Part shown: positions 1 through 10,454 of the stretch, piece by piece
How positions within the stretch are numbered: the stretch's first letter is position 1
How the letters are laid out: every line of letters begins with the position of its first letter
NCBI GenBank assembly: GCA_964035015.1
Contig: CAXIUP010000120.1
Coordinates: forward strand, 1,089,001-1,153,000
Direction of reading: 5' to 3'
Source of the DNA: Corallium rubrum
Lineage: Eukaryota; Cnidaria; Anthozoa; Scleralcyonacea; Coralliidae
Length of the DNA: 64,000 nt
The notes under the pieces: model-generated
The model's database searches: none
The model's input: the letters and a program-made list of their open reading frames with translations, nothing else
What the model was told of the DNA's origin: nothing
Position numbers and translations under genes: made by a program

Positions 1-29
1 ATAGAGGTGGCCGCTTAAAAAGTGACGCC
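1..29. repeat. Partial dispersed repeat with GTGGCCGCTTAA units, cut by window start
   Basis: The first bases repeat the AATAGAGGTGGCCGCTTAA motif that recurs at 2,450-2,580. It is probably the edge of another copy of the same repeat; nothing else can be said because the window begins here. Confidence 0.5.
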
Positions 30-186
30 AACAATGGGCCTTGGGTGTGGTGCATCATAACAGTCACAAGTAGACTTTGAAAAAACCAACGTAGTTAACA
101 CAGCAGTTTTCAAAAACCGAAAAAATAATAAAACAAAGGAGCAACGAAACGAATAACAAAAATGCCACACGTTTGATGCATGTATA

Positions 187-497
187 CAGGGGCGTAGGAA
201 GCAGGGGGGCCGGAATAGCTTTCGGCCCCCAAAAAAATAATTGAATTTAAAAAAATTGCATTATAAGTGCGACTTCGATTGCGCTGATCCATCCTGACTC
301 ACGGATAGCAAGAGACTCACAAATTATAATGAAAGAATTAATGAAAGGGCCAAAAGAAAGAGATAGAGGAGACTTTGAAAATGCCATTTCCGAATCTAGA
401 GACTCCAAATTTTCAAACTTTTACCGCTCGGCGCCAACCATGGTGGCGCCTCGTGGGAGTCGGCCCCCCTAAGTTTATCAAGCTTCCTACGCCCCTG
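187..497. mobile_element. Non-autonomous hAT-like element (311 bp)
   Basis: Terminal inverted repeats CAGGGGCGTAGGAAG / CTTCCTACGCCCCTG bound the element. The 8-bp flanks are CATGTATA and CATGTACT (6 of 8 identical), as expected for an aged hAT target-site duplication. No transposase is encoded. The interior carries the GGGGGCC-rich stretches typical of such elements. Confidence 0.65.
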
Positions 498-505
498 CAT
501 GTACT

Positions 506-990
506 GACGCCTAGCAAGTTATGTTGGCTTAAAATAGTTATCAATGTGCATCTGTCGCTGCTGTGCAGTGAGTTTCAAAGCGCAAAGCAAGTCATTTGTC
601 TTTGAAATTGATAAAGCTAGCTCCTCATATCCACGATACTGTGAGAAATACCGCAGTCTCAGCACGCCAAATCCCTGCACAAGGAGGGATAAGGATTTGA
701 CGCAAAGTAAAGAAAGTGTTTCTCTGCACCGGACATGCAAATATTTTTATTACCGACAATGTTTTTTGAGGCACGAGGTTTCAAGTGACATGTGTTGAAT
801 GAAATACGTCATGTACTTACTGACAGCAACTAAGTGTTCTATATGGTGTCTTATTTAGCTCAAGTTTTAGTTTCCGTTCTCTTGCGGTAAAAATTGTGTC
901 TAAGATAAATTAAGCTAGCCATTTAATACAAGTAAAAAACAAAAGGTCCGCTATGCGTACATGTATCTGCGCCATACCCACCAACTGTGA
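506..990. other. Unassigned intergenic sequence
   Basis: Short open frames exist on both strands but show no recognisable domain, splice pattern or repeat structure. I see nothing I can support here. Confidence 0.5.
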
Positions 991-993
991 GAA

Positions 994-1125
994 TCACTTG
1001 TCAAGATCTTGTAAGATCTTGTGCGATCTTGGAAAATCTTGTAAGATCTTAAGAAAAATCTTATAAGATTTTTACACGTAGATCTTATAAGATGTTATCG
1101 AGATCTTATAAGATAATTAAAGATC
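994..1125. repeat. Degenerate palindromic minisatellite (AAGATCTTGTAAGATCTT type)
   Basis: About ten near-copies of the self-complementary words AGATCTT and ATCTTATAAGAT are spaced 10-20 bp apart. The whole block can fold on itself in several registers. Confidence 0.8.
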
Positions 1126-1329
1126 AGAGAAAGTACACGTTCAATTCTCTGACCAAAATAATTTATCATGACTCACAAAAAACTGTGGTAGATCGCAGTC
1201 AAAAGTTTACTATAAGTCACGTTAAAAATACTTACCAGTTTTATCAGCAATATCCCCTATCTGCGAAATGTTTTAGTGCAAAGCTTTGTCGGAAATATAG
1301 AATTTAATGGCTAACTGAAGGGCCCAATA

Positions 1330-2235
1330 CAGCTGTTGAGCCGGACACCGCGGGTCTAAAGTATACCCCTGAATCGCCTGTAGGTTTGTGCCATTTTGGA
1401 AACTTAATTCTGTACAACAAATGTGAATTTAAAAAAATCGTAGAATAGCAACGGAGAAAAATCTATTTGAACTGAGATGAGCGCCAAATATCAAATGTCA
1501 ATTATCGGGTCAAACGCAATTTAAAGTATCCCTGAATCGTCTGTAGGTTTGTGCCATTCACGAAACTGTCACTCTTCTACAGTTAGATAGAGCGTTAAAT
1601 ACTCTACAACACATGTGAATTCAGTGTTTTAGTCAAAAACTTTGTCGGAAATATAGAATTTAACGGCAGTTGAGCCGCCCGCGGATACCGCGTTTTTAAA
1701 GTATACCCCTGAATCGTCTGTAGGTTTGTGCCATTCACGAAACTTCAACAGTTATATAGAGCGTTAAATTCTGTACAACATATATGAATTAGAAAACATG
1801 GTATAGAATAGCAACGGAGAAAAGGCTATTTGAACTGACGTGAGCGCAAATATCAAATATCAAATTGCATTATTACGCTATTTACTTGACATACGGTCAA
1901 ACCACGTCATATTTAAAGTAAATCCCTGAATCGTTTGTAGATTTTTGCCATTTGGGAAACTTGCACGGTTAGATAGAGCGTAAAATTCTGCACAACGTAT
2001 GTGAATTAGAACAAATCGTATAGAATAGCAACGGAGAAAAATCTATTTGAACTGAGATGAGCGCAAATATCAAATTGCATTATTATACTATCACTTGGCG
2101 TACGGTCAGACGCAATCATTTTAAAGTATTCCCGAATCGTCTGTAGGTTTGTACCATTCACGAAATTCGTACAGTTAGATAGAACGTTAAATTATGTACA
2201 AGATATGTGAATTTGAAAAAATCGTATAGCATAGA
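1330..2235. repeat. Tandem array of about five diverged ~165-215 bp units
   Basis: The phrase CCTGAATCGTCTGTAGG recurs near 1,367, 1,530, 1,707, 1,923 and 2,132. Each is followed by GTTAGATAGAGCG-like and TAGAATAGCAACGGAGAAAA-like phrases. Spacing varies between roughly 163 and 216 bp because of internal indels. It has no coding content and reads as a decayed local satellite or the core of a large non-autonomous element. Confidence 0.8.
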
Positions 2236-2444
2236 ACCCTGAAAATCGTAGTATTTTAATCCAAAACTTTGTCGCTTCGAAGGACTTCGTGATATGGCGG
2301 ACGAAATATTGTTACAGCACAGCACACACTACAGGTCAGTGGTTACCCAAAAAAGCTAACCCACATACGTACACACACACACAACACGATAGCAATATAT
2401 CTGCTGCGCAGATACAACAATACGAAATACCAATTCGGACCGCT

Positions 2445-2580
2445 CGTAGGTGGCCGTTGCCGCTTAATAGAGGTGGCTGTTTAATAGAGGGGTAATCTAT
2501 AGTAAATTACAGGGAATATTTTAGGGTTTTGAAGTGGCCATTTAATAGAGGGTGGCCGCTAAATAGAGGTTCGACTGTAT
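2445..2580. repeat. TGGCCGCTTAATAGAGG repeat, right end of a dispersed element
   Basis: Four imperfect copies of GGTGGCCG(C/T)TTAATAGAGG lead to an end-like AATAGAGGTTCGACTGTA. A matching left end is not seen in the window, so superfamily and borders are open. Confidence 0.55.
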
Positions 2581-2675
2581 TCCTTCTGAAAATGTTTTGT
2601 TTTGGGTACTGAATGAAGAGGAAGTAAGAAAAGTTTACAATCTTGAATAAGGTATCAGTATATTTTTGTAAATAA

Positions 2676-3802
2676 CAGGGCCGGCGCGACCGGGGGTAGG
2701 GGGGGTATTTACCCCCCCCCCCCCCCAATAATTTGGCGAAGAAGTACCCTTTTCTAGCCAAGCCCTGAATATTAAACAAAACGCGTGCGCGCAGAGCATG
2801 CATGCCTTTTTCAACTGTGGGAATGTTCATTAGAAGAGTACACTGATACCGAAACAAAAGCTCGTGTTCAAGGTGTAAGTTCTCAGATGGAGAAATTCGA
2901 CTTCTTTTTTGGCTTGTTATTGGGTGCTTGAATCTTGAAGCACGCAGATGCGCTAAGCACCACTCTCCAGATGAAGGATCTATCAGCATGTGAGGCTCAG
3001 GAAATTGCCAATATGACTGTGAAGACTCTCGATAGCATACGGAACGATGATTCATTCCATCTATTTTGGCAGAGAGTCATCGCAGAGAGTGAGAGCAAAG
3101 GAGTGAATGAGCCACAACTACCACGAAGAAGAAAAGCCCCACGTAGAATAGAAGAATGTCTATGTACCCATCTAGAAATCCTGCGCACCAATGACGATGG
3201 GGAAGGTCAAGCCAACATCCATGACGTGTTTACGTATTGCCGTAGCCTTACACCTGCAAAGAAAGCTTTGATGGGCGAGGTTATAAAACTGGTCAAGCTA
3301 CTAATGACCATACCGGCAACGAATGCTTCGAGCGAAAGGGCGTTCAGCACACTGATATATATAAAGAATTATCTCCGCACTACAATGTTCCAGGAACGTC
3401 TTAACAACCTAATGGTGTTGTATGTTTACAAAAACAGATCCGACCTTTTGGATCTTACCTCCATTGCTCAGGATTTTGTGAATGGTCGTGAAGGCAGAAT
3501 GTCCTTATTTGGTTCTTTTAACTAGCTATCGAATTTGTGTTTTTTGAATCTCATAATTTTCATTTTGTCATATTACTTTATATATTATTGCATGTAGGAA
3601 TCTGTAATAACTTCTAAATAACGATTTAGTAGAATAAACGTACTGTTTTGCTTTTTTTGTTTCGATATACACCAAAAGTTAAAAACCCTGATCAAATGGC
3701 CTCTTCTTGAAACTGGTTTTACGCGGTGTGATTGCGCAATCCACGTAATGTGCCCTTCGGAAATCGTACCCTCCCAACTCCTAGAAGCTCGCGCCGGCCC
3801 TG
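2676..3802 (+). mobile_element. hAT transposon, internally deleted, with perfect 8-bp TSD
   Basis: Terminal inverted repeats CAGGGCCGGCGCGA / CTCGCGCCGGCCCTG are flanked by identical 8-bp duplications GTAAATAA (2,668-2,675 and 3,803-3,810). The 1,127-bp element retains only the C-terminal part of a transposase, so it is a deletion derivative of an autonomous hAT. A poly-C/poly-G tract lies near the left end. Confidence 0.9.
2935..3525 (+). pseudogene. hAT transposase C-terminal fragment (dimerisation domain)
   Basis: This is an open frame of 196 residues. The last third carries the hAT C-terminal dimerisation signature: IPATNASSERAFSTL followed by IKNYLRTTM and RLNNLMVLYVYK. That is characteristic of ZMYM1-like and other hAT transposases. 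The N-terminal BED/zinc finger and the catalytic RNase H-like core are absent, so it cannot be an active transposase. The methionine at 2,935 is only the first in-frame ATG; the frame is simply what remains after deletion. Confidence 0.85.
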
Positions 3803-3983
3803 GTAAATAAAGATGTAAACATTAGTTTCGTACATGCGCAGAACGGACTTTATTATATAGATGCGAGTGTTCTATTAGAAAATATGCAGTGTCGTATTTT
3901 CCATATTCTCACTAGTGAAGATATCGATGACGTCATTAAGAATTTTACCTATTTTTGCATTGAATCTATATAATAAAAATAAA

Positions 3984-4120
3984 ATTACACGCTGGCTTGA
4001 AGATATGAATTTTACCTTCTCGTGGTAAAAACGATATTTTACTCATTTTCTACGCTCATTCATAAAATATTGTTTTCTCCACTCGAAGGTAAAATCCATA
4101 TCTTCGCACCACCGTGTAAT
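3984..4120. mobile_element. Fold-back MITE
   Basis: The ends are near-complementary over about 40 bp: ATTACACG..GAAGATATGAATTTTACC on the left and GGTAAAATCCATATCTTC..CGTGTAAT on the right. The arms flank a short loop with TTTACTCATT. This palindromic family is one I recall as abundant in anthozoans; I could not verify that by search. Confidence 0.75.
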
Positions 4121-4244
4121 ATCCTCTATGTACGTCACCTTTAAAGTTCGTTTTGTTCACGACTCAGACAAAGATAATAGTACGTTTTCCCATTTTTAAT
4201 CTTCTTCCATAAACAAATATGGCGGGATTATTTAGATTACTATG

Positions 4245-4890
4245 CAGTGGCGTAGCCAAGGGGGGGGGGGGGCAAGGGGGGCTCTGCCCCCCAATCATCT
4301 TCAATACAGCCCCTTTGAAAAGCCCAAATCCGAGGAGAAAATATTGGGGGGGGGGAGGGAGGTACGAAATGTTCGCTGGATCCTCCCAACATTCCTGTGA
4401 GTGCTTTAATAGATGACAATATATATAATTGGGGTCTTACTAACTCGGCAAGTAATAATTTACATTACAAGCGTATTATTTCAATCACTCGAAAGTCAAG
4501 CCCGCCATTTTTTTTTGGCAGAGAATTGCCGAGGTTGTTCGAAAGTATCAGTGACGAGTGCGATCTGAAATATTTGTAACATGAAGTACTGTGAATACTA
4601 TTATGTTTTATGGTAATGGCGGAAGCTCCTCAACATGTGTTTTTACAAATGTAACTTTTCTTTATACACAATTGATATATTAGCTAAACTTTCTTGTGAA
4701 ACCATAAAAATATCTTTTTATGTGTACTACTTGTTATGTTCTAAATTCTTTTAACTGGAGCCCACAAAACGCAGGAAATCACATCGCAGAGGCCCCAGAA
4801 TTCCGGGGGAGCATACCCCCAGACCCCCCTAGGTACCTCGTGCCTTCGGCGCTCGGCTCCTCCAATGTATAGACCCTGGCTACGCCACTG
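4245..4890. mobile_element. Non-autonomous hAT element with perfect 8-bp TSD
   Basis: Terminal inverted repeats CAGTGGCGTAGCCA / TGGCTACGCCACTG are flanked by identical TTACTATG (4,237-4,244 and 4,891-4,898). At 646 bp it has no coding capacity; the small open frames inside are incidental. A GGGGGAGCATACCCCCAGAC motif near the right end is shared with the element end at 33,150-33,253. Confidence 0.9.
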
Positions 4891-5035
4891 TTACTATGAT
4901 AATCAAAATTGTGAAACTTGGCCTGGGAGCCTCGTTTTCATGAAGCATGACGTAATTATCGAAAAGGTGTATAACATAACACGCAAGTGGGAAGGATATT
5001 CTGTGAAAATGTTTGTCCCCGAGCCCGGGCGTTAA

Positions 5036-5219
5036 GGTGGATTTTCATTCAGTGCATTTTATCGCGCGATCGACTTTTTGCGATCGCTTTAATTTCTTTT
5101 GAATTGTGGGTTGTCAAGCGGAACGTATTTCATTAGCTTTGGTTGAATACACACATTTCAAAAGAAAGCGATCGAGAAAAGTCGATCGCGCGACAAAATG
5201 CACTGAATGGAAATCCAGC
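5036..5219. mobile_element. MITE with TTAA target duplication (piggyBac-like)
   Basis: About 55 bp of inverted repeat (GGTGGATTTTCATTCAGTGC.. against its complement) surrounds a short core. TTAA lies on both sides (5,032-5,035 and 5,220-5,223). It sits inside another dispersed repeat: GTCCCCGAGCCCGG before it and GGGTGCTAATC..ACACGCG after it are contiguous, uninterrupted, at 30,398-30,470, which serves as a near empty site. Confidence 0.75.
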
Positions 5220-5385
5220 TTAAAGGCGCGGAGGTAGGGTGCTAATCGTGACACGCGTGGAGTTCACTTTACACGCGAAATTACACGCGAGTGGGAAATT
5301 CTGAGATGTTTATATTTCTGGTAAGAAATATTATTGCCCAGCATACTGCTTTAAACAAAACCATAACACAAAATAATTTTGAAAA

Positions 5386-5428
5386 AATTTACTAACGTTT
5401 CGTTACTACACGTAACATCATCAGAGTG
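5386..5428 (-). ncRNA. Hammerhead ribozyme-like motif, minus arm of Penelope element
   Basis: Read on the minus strand, CTGATGA is followed by a stem II candidate (TGTTAC / GTAACG around GTGTA), then GAAA and CGTTAGTAA. These are the conserved CUGANGA and GAAA boxes of the hammerhead core in order. Such motifs are known in Penelope-like element ends. Stem I/III pairing and cleavage site were not verified. Confidence 0.55.
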
Positions 5429-5585
5429 ATAAATATACATACATGCATGAAGGTGACTTAAATAGCTTAACTAGTTACATAAATAGAAAGTGATAAGGTG
5501 ACAGGCAAGGTGACAGAAAAGGTGATGTAAGACAAATGAATTGTCAAACTGGTGAAGAGACACCACAGCGTAAAGAAAAAAAAAT

Positions 5586-6109
5586 CTAAAAGAGTGCTAA
5601 GGGAAATGATCTAATGTTAGCGTTAAGAGAGGGTTTAAACTTAGAAATTAACAAGCTTTCTTGAAGAAGAACATCTAATTGGTTAGAACCTGACGATATA
5701 ATTGAGAAGTCATCGAAAGAAACATCGTGTCCAGTTTTTATCTTGTGTGTCAGAATGCTGGACATGGCAGACACTGAAAGTGCTTTTCCGGTATAGGCCG
5801 AAATACCCGTATGTTCCGATACCCTGGTGTGTAGACGTCGCGGCATGTTTCGCCAACATACGATGCCTGGCAGCATCGGCACGTAAATTTGTAAACGACA
5901 CGGGATCGAAAACTAAGTGGCGGTCTGTCTTTGAAACGGAAAAAACTCGACAAACGACAGACAGGTCGGAAGACAACGCGAAGTTGGATGTGAGGAAAGG
6001 CTGAAGCTAGTAATTTTTTGACTTGCTGACGATTATTTATAAGAAAGGTCTTATTTACACTCTCCTTTTTCGCTATTTTCACATAAGTTCTTCTTATTCT
6101 ATTTTTCAC
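5586..6109 (-). pseudogene. GIY-YIG endonuclease domain of a Penelope-like element, frameshifted
   Basis: The minus-strand arm encodes the same protein as the plus-strand arm (VVYKFTCRCCQASYVGETCR, then HTRVSEHTGISAYTGKALS). The two halves are in different frames, with a small indel just after the GETCR motif. Its upstream part reads antisense through the other copy. It is non-functional as it stands. Confidence 0.8.
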
Positions 6110-6733
6110 GATGAACTCGAGAAGCTTAAAATTTTAATTAAACAAAATGGATATCCGGCTAAATTTTTAGACCATTGTTTTCGAATTTTTTTGGATAAAA
6201 TATTTAATCCTCCGGCTAAAATCCTCACAGCTCCTAAACTATCACTCTCTCTAATTTTACCATACACTGGAGATCATGGACTCCAAATTCGTCAACAAGT
6301 CAAAAAATTACTAGCTTCAGCCTTTCCTCACATCCAACTTCGCGTTATCTTCCGACCTGTCTGTCGTTTGTCGAGTTTTTTCCGTTTCAAAGACAGACTG
6401 CCACTTAGATTTCGATCCCGTGTCGTTTACAAATTTACGTGCCGATGCTGCCAGGCATCGTATGTTGGCGAAACATGCCGACTTCTACGCACTAGGGTAT
6501 CGGAACATATGGGTATTTCGGCCTATACCGGAAAAGCACTTTCAGTGTCTGCCATGTCCAGCATTCTGACACACAAGATAAAAACTGGACACGATGTTTC
6601 TTTCGATGACTTCTCAATTATATCGTCAGGTTCTATCCAATTAGATGTTCTTCTTCGAGAAAGCTTGTTAATTTCTAAGTTTAAACCCTCTCTTAACGCT
6701 AACATTAGATCATTTCCCTTAGCACTCTTTTAG
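6023..6733 (+). pseudogene. Penelope-like polyprotein C-terminal part with GIY-YIG domain
   Basis: This open frame of 236 residues has a linker region (YKKGLIYTLLFRYF..NGYP, typical of Penelope-like proteins after the RT domain). A Penelope-type GIY-YIG endonuclease follows, with a CxC..C zinc-binding arrangement (FTCRCCQASYVGETCR), then LRTRVSEHMG. The C terminus NANIRSFPLALF is intact. The reverse transcriptase lies upstream in intact elements and is absent here, so this is a 5'-truncated copy. Confidence 0.8.
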
Positions 6734-6887
6734 ATTTTTTTTTCTTTACGCTGTGGTGTCTCTTCACCAGTTTGACAATTCATTTGTCTTACATCACCTT
6801 TTCTGTCACCTTGTCTGTCACCTTAGCACTTTCTATTTATGTAACTAGTTAAGCTATTTAAGTCACCTTCATGTATGTATATTTATC

Positions 6888-6925
6888 ACCCTGATGATGT
6901 TACGTGTAGTAACGAAGCGTTAGTA
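6888..6925 (+). ncRNA. Hammerhead-like motif, plus arm, core mutated
   Basis: Same layout as the minus arm (CTGATGA, TGTTAC / GTAACG stem), but the GAAA box reads GAAG at 6,914-6,917. The last core position is changed, so self-cleavage is doubtful. The opposite arm keeps GAAA. Confidence 0.5.
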
Positions 6926-7074
6926 AATTTTTTCAAAATTATTTTGTGTTATGGTTTTGTTTAAAGCAGTATGCTGGGCAATAATATTTCTTACCAGAAT
7001 TAGATTTCCGCCTGGTTCATCCATTGCGACATGTTTATATTTAACAATATTGTGGTATAGTGCTAGTGGATATT

Positions 7075-7500
7075 TGCCGAGCCGCGAAGTGGCGAGGTGA
7101 ATATTCACACTATTCACCGACACTGAGGTGAATAATTGTTTTAGCATATACCTCATAAATGAAATAACAAGTTTAACATTCTTATATTTTTTGGTATTTT
7201 TATACAAGTCAGTCAAGTCAGTGAAGACACGGCCTCTAGCAGTTTTTACAACTTTTGAATATATTAATGGCTAGAAATTAAATTGTAAAGAAACATACCT
7301 GTGGACACTCTTCTATAATTTTATTGACTTTTCTCGTTATTCTATACTTATTTATCAACAATTACATAATCTCCTGTTTCGATAAACAAAGCAAAACTGG
7401 CTGCCATTTTGTATAGTGCAGGATATGCCGAGCTAGAGGAACCATTCCAATGACCAATCAGATTGCGTGAAAAGCACTATTCACCTGCGAGGTATATACT
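7075..7500. repeat. Dispersed non-autonomous repeat with GAGGTGAATATTCAC motifs
   Basis: Short inverted words (GGTGAATATTCAC, TATACCTC / GAGGTATATACT) occur at both sides of an AT-rich interior. A phrase GGATATGCCGAGCTAGAGGAACC recurs in similar form at 9,355. Exact borders are uncertain. Confidence 0.5.
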
Positions 7501-7525
7501 AAGTGTGTATATTAATTAACAGTTA

Positions 7526-7622
7526 TACCATGAGCTCGAGTTGTATATGATCTCATAGCCAACGAGGTGCTTCGCCGAGTTGGCTATTAGTTCGTATACA
7601 ACGAGAGCGAATGGTATAACTT
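7526..7622. repeat. Short fold-back hairpin element (~95 bp)
   Basis: GTTATACCATG.. pairs with ..AATGGTATAAC, and CTCATAGCCAAC pairs with GTTGGCTATTAG around a GAGGTGCTTCGCC loop. It resembles the fold-back elements at 30,108 and 41,190. Confidence 0.6.
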
Positions 7623-7799
7623 TTATTACATAGCCAAGCACTGTACAAGAGACAAAATTATATACAGCGAAATGTTTGAAACAACAAACTTCCGGCATAG
7701 GCAACTAATACCACAGAATAAGTGTCAACCAGAAGTCCGACTCAAGTGAAAACTTGTCCATTTCTTCAATGCGCAGGCGCGATATTTTACTCCATCCGA

Positions 7800-7925
7800 T
7801 GCCATCCTACGCAATGTCCTAGGCAAGTTCCCCCGGCAGGTTTAACCTTCTTTTGAAGGTCCAAACTGCCGGGGGAACTTGCCAGGATTGCGTAGGATGG
7901 CGTAGGATGGCGTAGGATGGCGAAG
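7800..7925. repeat. Hairpin MITE followed by 10-bp tandem repeats
   Basis: CCATCCTACGCAATGTCCT..GGCAAGTTCCCCCGGCAG pairs with its near-perfect complement to 7,903. GCGTAGGATG is then repeated about four times (7,889-7,925), apparently an expansion of the hairpin terminus. Confidence 0.75.
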
Positions 7926-8688
7926 AATCAAGATGCTCGAGGCGACACGCGCGAGGATATAAATTTCAAAGGTTCCGACGGGACTTCTGTATTACTTCCG
8001 TATTACTTCCGTACTTCTGTACTACTTCCCTCTGCTAATACTTCCGCCATGCGTAATGATGCATTCACATAGAATTTCTCGCTGAGCTGTTCGGTAAACG
8101 TACAGCTTCGAAATGTTGTATAAATGATGCTCGAGAGGCAAAAAATGTGTTAAGCTAGCAGATCAACAAAAAAGATTAAAAGGTACCTTTATGAAGTCAA
8201 AAGGTGGGTCAGTTGTTTATATTAGCGTTGCTGTCGTGAAAAAGGTTTTGATTTCATGCAAAAATGAAACTGAAACACCTTCGGCAGTGAAACTAAATTA
8301 CTTAGTTGGTTGTTTTTGAAAAAGAACATGCTTCTTACTACTCCAAATGCTTATCTAAATAAAAAAAGTCTCTTTACTGGTAATCTCTTACGAAATATGT
8401 GTTGTAAGCTTGATTTTAACCGTGAGTTTCTTTGTTTGGCAACAAATTAATATCAACCCGTTAATTTTATAGTCGGTTTTTGAAGTAAAAAGTCGTAATT
8501 TTTAGGTGAATTTTACCATTTAACATGCTAAATTGTGTATTTGTTAACTGATGTACTGTATTTTTACACAATGTTGTTTTTTTATACATTGGTTTGAGGG
8601 TGTTGATGTTTTTCTGTATAAAAATCCGTCAATTTGAACTCTTTTCGGCAGTTTAAAATAACATGCCGCCATCTTGTTTTTCCTCTAC
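7926..8688. other. Unassigned AT-rich sequence
   Basis: Apart from a short ACTTCCGTATT repeat near 7,985-8,035, I see no coding signal, splice pattern or long repeat. Confidence 0.5.
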
Positions 8689-8690
8689 TA

Positions 8691-9181
8691 CACGCGTAAA
8701 AATCTCGCAAGTTGTTACAGCATTGTTTCCTGAACAATGCTGTAACAACTTGCAACAATGCTGTAACAACTTGTTGACATATGTGAACAACATTGATAAA
8801 TGAACAACATTGTTAATCATTGTTTCAACAAGTTGTTACTGCTTGATGAAACAACAACCATTGTTCACGCATGTTGTAACAACCGAAGAACGTGTTGATA
8901 CATCAACCATGTTCACCATTGTTGTAACATTGTTGTTCATCGTTGTTATTTCGTCATGCTGTAACAACATGTTGTATCATGTGCGAACAACGTTGTTGGC
9001 TATAAAAATGTGCTGTTGGAACAACTTGTTCATATGACTGTTGATTTATCCGTGAACGAGTTGTTCGAACCATAAGTGAACAACTTGTTGACAACTTGTT
9101 CACGGCGAGCAGCACAACATTGTTCACGGCGGGCAACACAACATTGTTCACGCCTGAACAAGTTGTGCGTTTTTACGCGTG
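8691..9181. mobile_element. TA-flanked MITE with an internal AACAAGTTGTT minisatellite
   Basis: Terminal inverted repeats CACGCGTAAAAA / TTTTTACGCGTG are flanked by TA (8,689-8,690 and 9,182-9,183), as in Tc1/mariner-type elements. The interior is a degenerate series of self-complementary words (AACAAGTTGTT, GTTGTTACAGC). One perfect 17-bp hairpin lies at 8,714-8,752. There is no coding capacity. Confidence 0.8.
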
Positions 9182-9394
9182 TAGCAGGATATGAGCTGTT
9201 AGCCTGTAGTATAGGGAACCAGTCAGATTACGCAAAAGCTCATATCCGATAGCATGCTATATAATAATGAAATTTAGCTAAGGGCATGTGACCACAAACC
9301 AACCAATGACAAGTCATCGTTGCATCCAGTGGAACTCTAGCTATATAACAATGCAGGATATCTCGAGCTAGAGGAACCAATGACCAATGTAAAT

Positions 9395-10240
9395 ATATAT
9401 ACATCAAATCGCAACTTTCGCGGCTCAAACGAAAGAAATCTTTGTCAGAAAAATTGGTTTACAGACTGAAGAAACAAAGCTAAGAAGAGATCATGTTGCA
9501 GTAAGGATGAACCAACAATATTAAACACGACTAGAAACTATTGAAAAAGCAAGAAAAATTGCGATAAAGACCGGAAAAGATGCCGAGAAATTTGACTGAA
9601 AAAAACAAAAATATGTTTCCTCATGTGTCTGTTCAAAGCCGGCAAAAGACTTACAGACCATGCACTGGTATCTTCACCTTAACACGAGAGAGGACGATGA
9701 ACTGACAAGAACATCAAAACAAACAGCTATTTACATTTTGAAGAGAACTGATTTTTTTGTCAAGAACCGAACGGGAAAACCAAACGCCGTAGGTAAAAGG
9801 ACAAATTGAATTGGCAGTGTTTGCAGTATAAGCCATCTGAGCAGGTAACTGATTCGTATTTAACTTACCAGTTTTGTTTAACTGATTAGAGTCAGTATAT
9901 ATCCAAAACCTTTTCAGTAACTCAGTTAAAACAGCAAAAATCTTGTCAAATAATATACATTTCTCAGGTGTTTTTTTCCAAATGTCGAGTGAAACTTTGC
10001 ATTAAGCTTATAGTTCTTCCCTGGTTGTTTTTTTCTCTCTCATACCTATAGTTTCCAGGCTGTTATATATAACTACGTTGTTTTTTTCTGTTCTGATGTT
10101 TTTCTTTGAGGTTCAATGCATTGGCATTGTATTAAAACAGTTTAATAGTCACCTTTATTTTAGCCTCTGTAATTATTGTTTGTTTTTGCTATCAGTTTTT
10201 GGTGCTATTACTGACGTCAAGTTTTTCATCGACCTCTGCT
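9395..10240. repeat. First copy of a tandemly duplicated segment
   Basis: ATCAAATCGC, GATAAAGACCGGAAAAGATGCCGA, ACTTACCAGTTTTGTTTA and ATTAAAACAGTTTAATAGTCACC occur here in the same order as in the diverged second copy (10,455 to 19,060). A degenerate coding-like stretch near 9,540-9,800 is recognisable in both, but I do not know its protein. It holds no intact gene. Confidence 0.7.
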
Positions 10241-10454
10241 ATATATTTTGGAATAAAACACTGCTTTGGAAATTTGTCAATACTAATAGAAAAACTACAT
10301 GTATAAAACAGGATGTAAAGACAGAAAAAACCCAGATCGGGTGTGCTTATTTTAATCGAGGGGGTGGTGGTATATGTGGGTGTATTTAGGTAAACGTATG
10401 TAAAAGCAGGGGGTTGCGTTTATGTATTTCTATAGTGTACATGTACTGATATAT

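Larger units (their letters stand above)
5318..7030. mobile_element. Penelope-like element, two head-to-head 5'-truncated copies
   Basis: A minus-strand copy (5,318 to ~6,025) and a plus-strand copy (~6,026-7,030) share a ~700-bp inverted repeat. They are joined at their truncated 5' sides, with 3' ends facing outward. The insertion is bracketed by direct repeats ATGTTTATATTT (5,306-5,317 and 7,031-7,042). Head-to-head partial copies are typical of Penelope-like elements. Only the C-terminal endonuclease region survives; reverse transcriptase is missing from both copies. Confidence 0.8.

Noticed and set aside
7085..7140. Promoter-like palindromes (GAGGTGAATATTCAC)
   Set aside because: They belong to a dispersed repeat and are not next to any gene.
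10078..10389. 103-codon hydrophobic open frame
   Set aside because: It lies in the tandem-duplicated repeat; the second copy does not preserve the frame.
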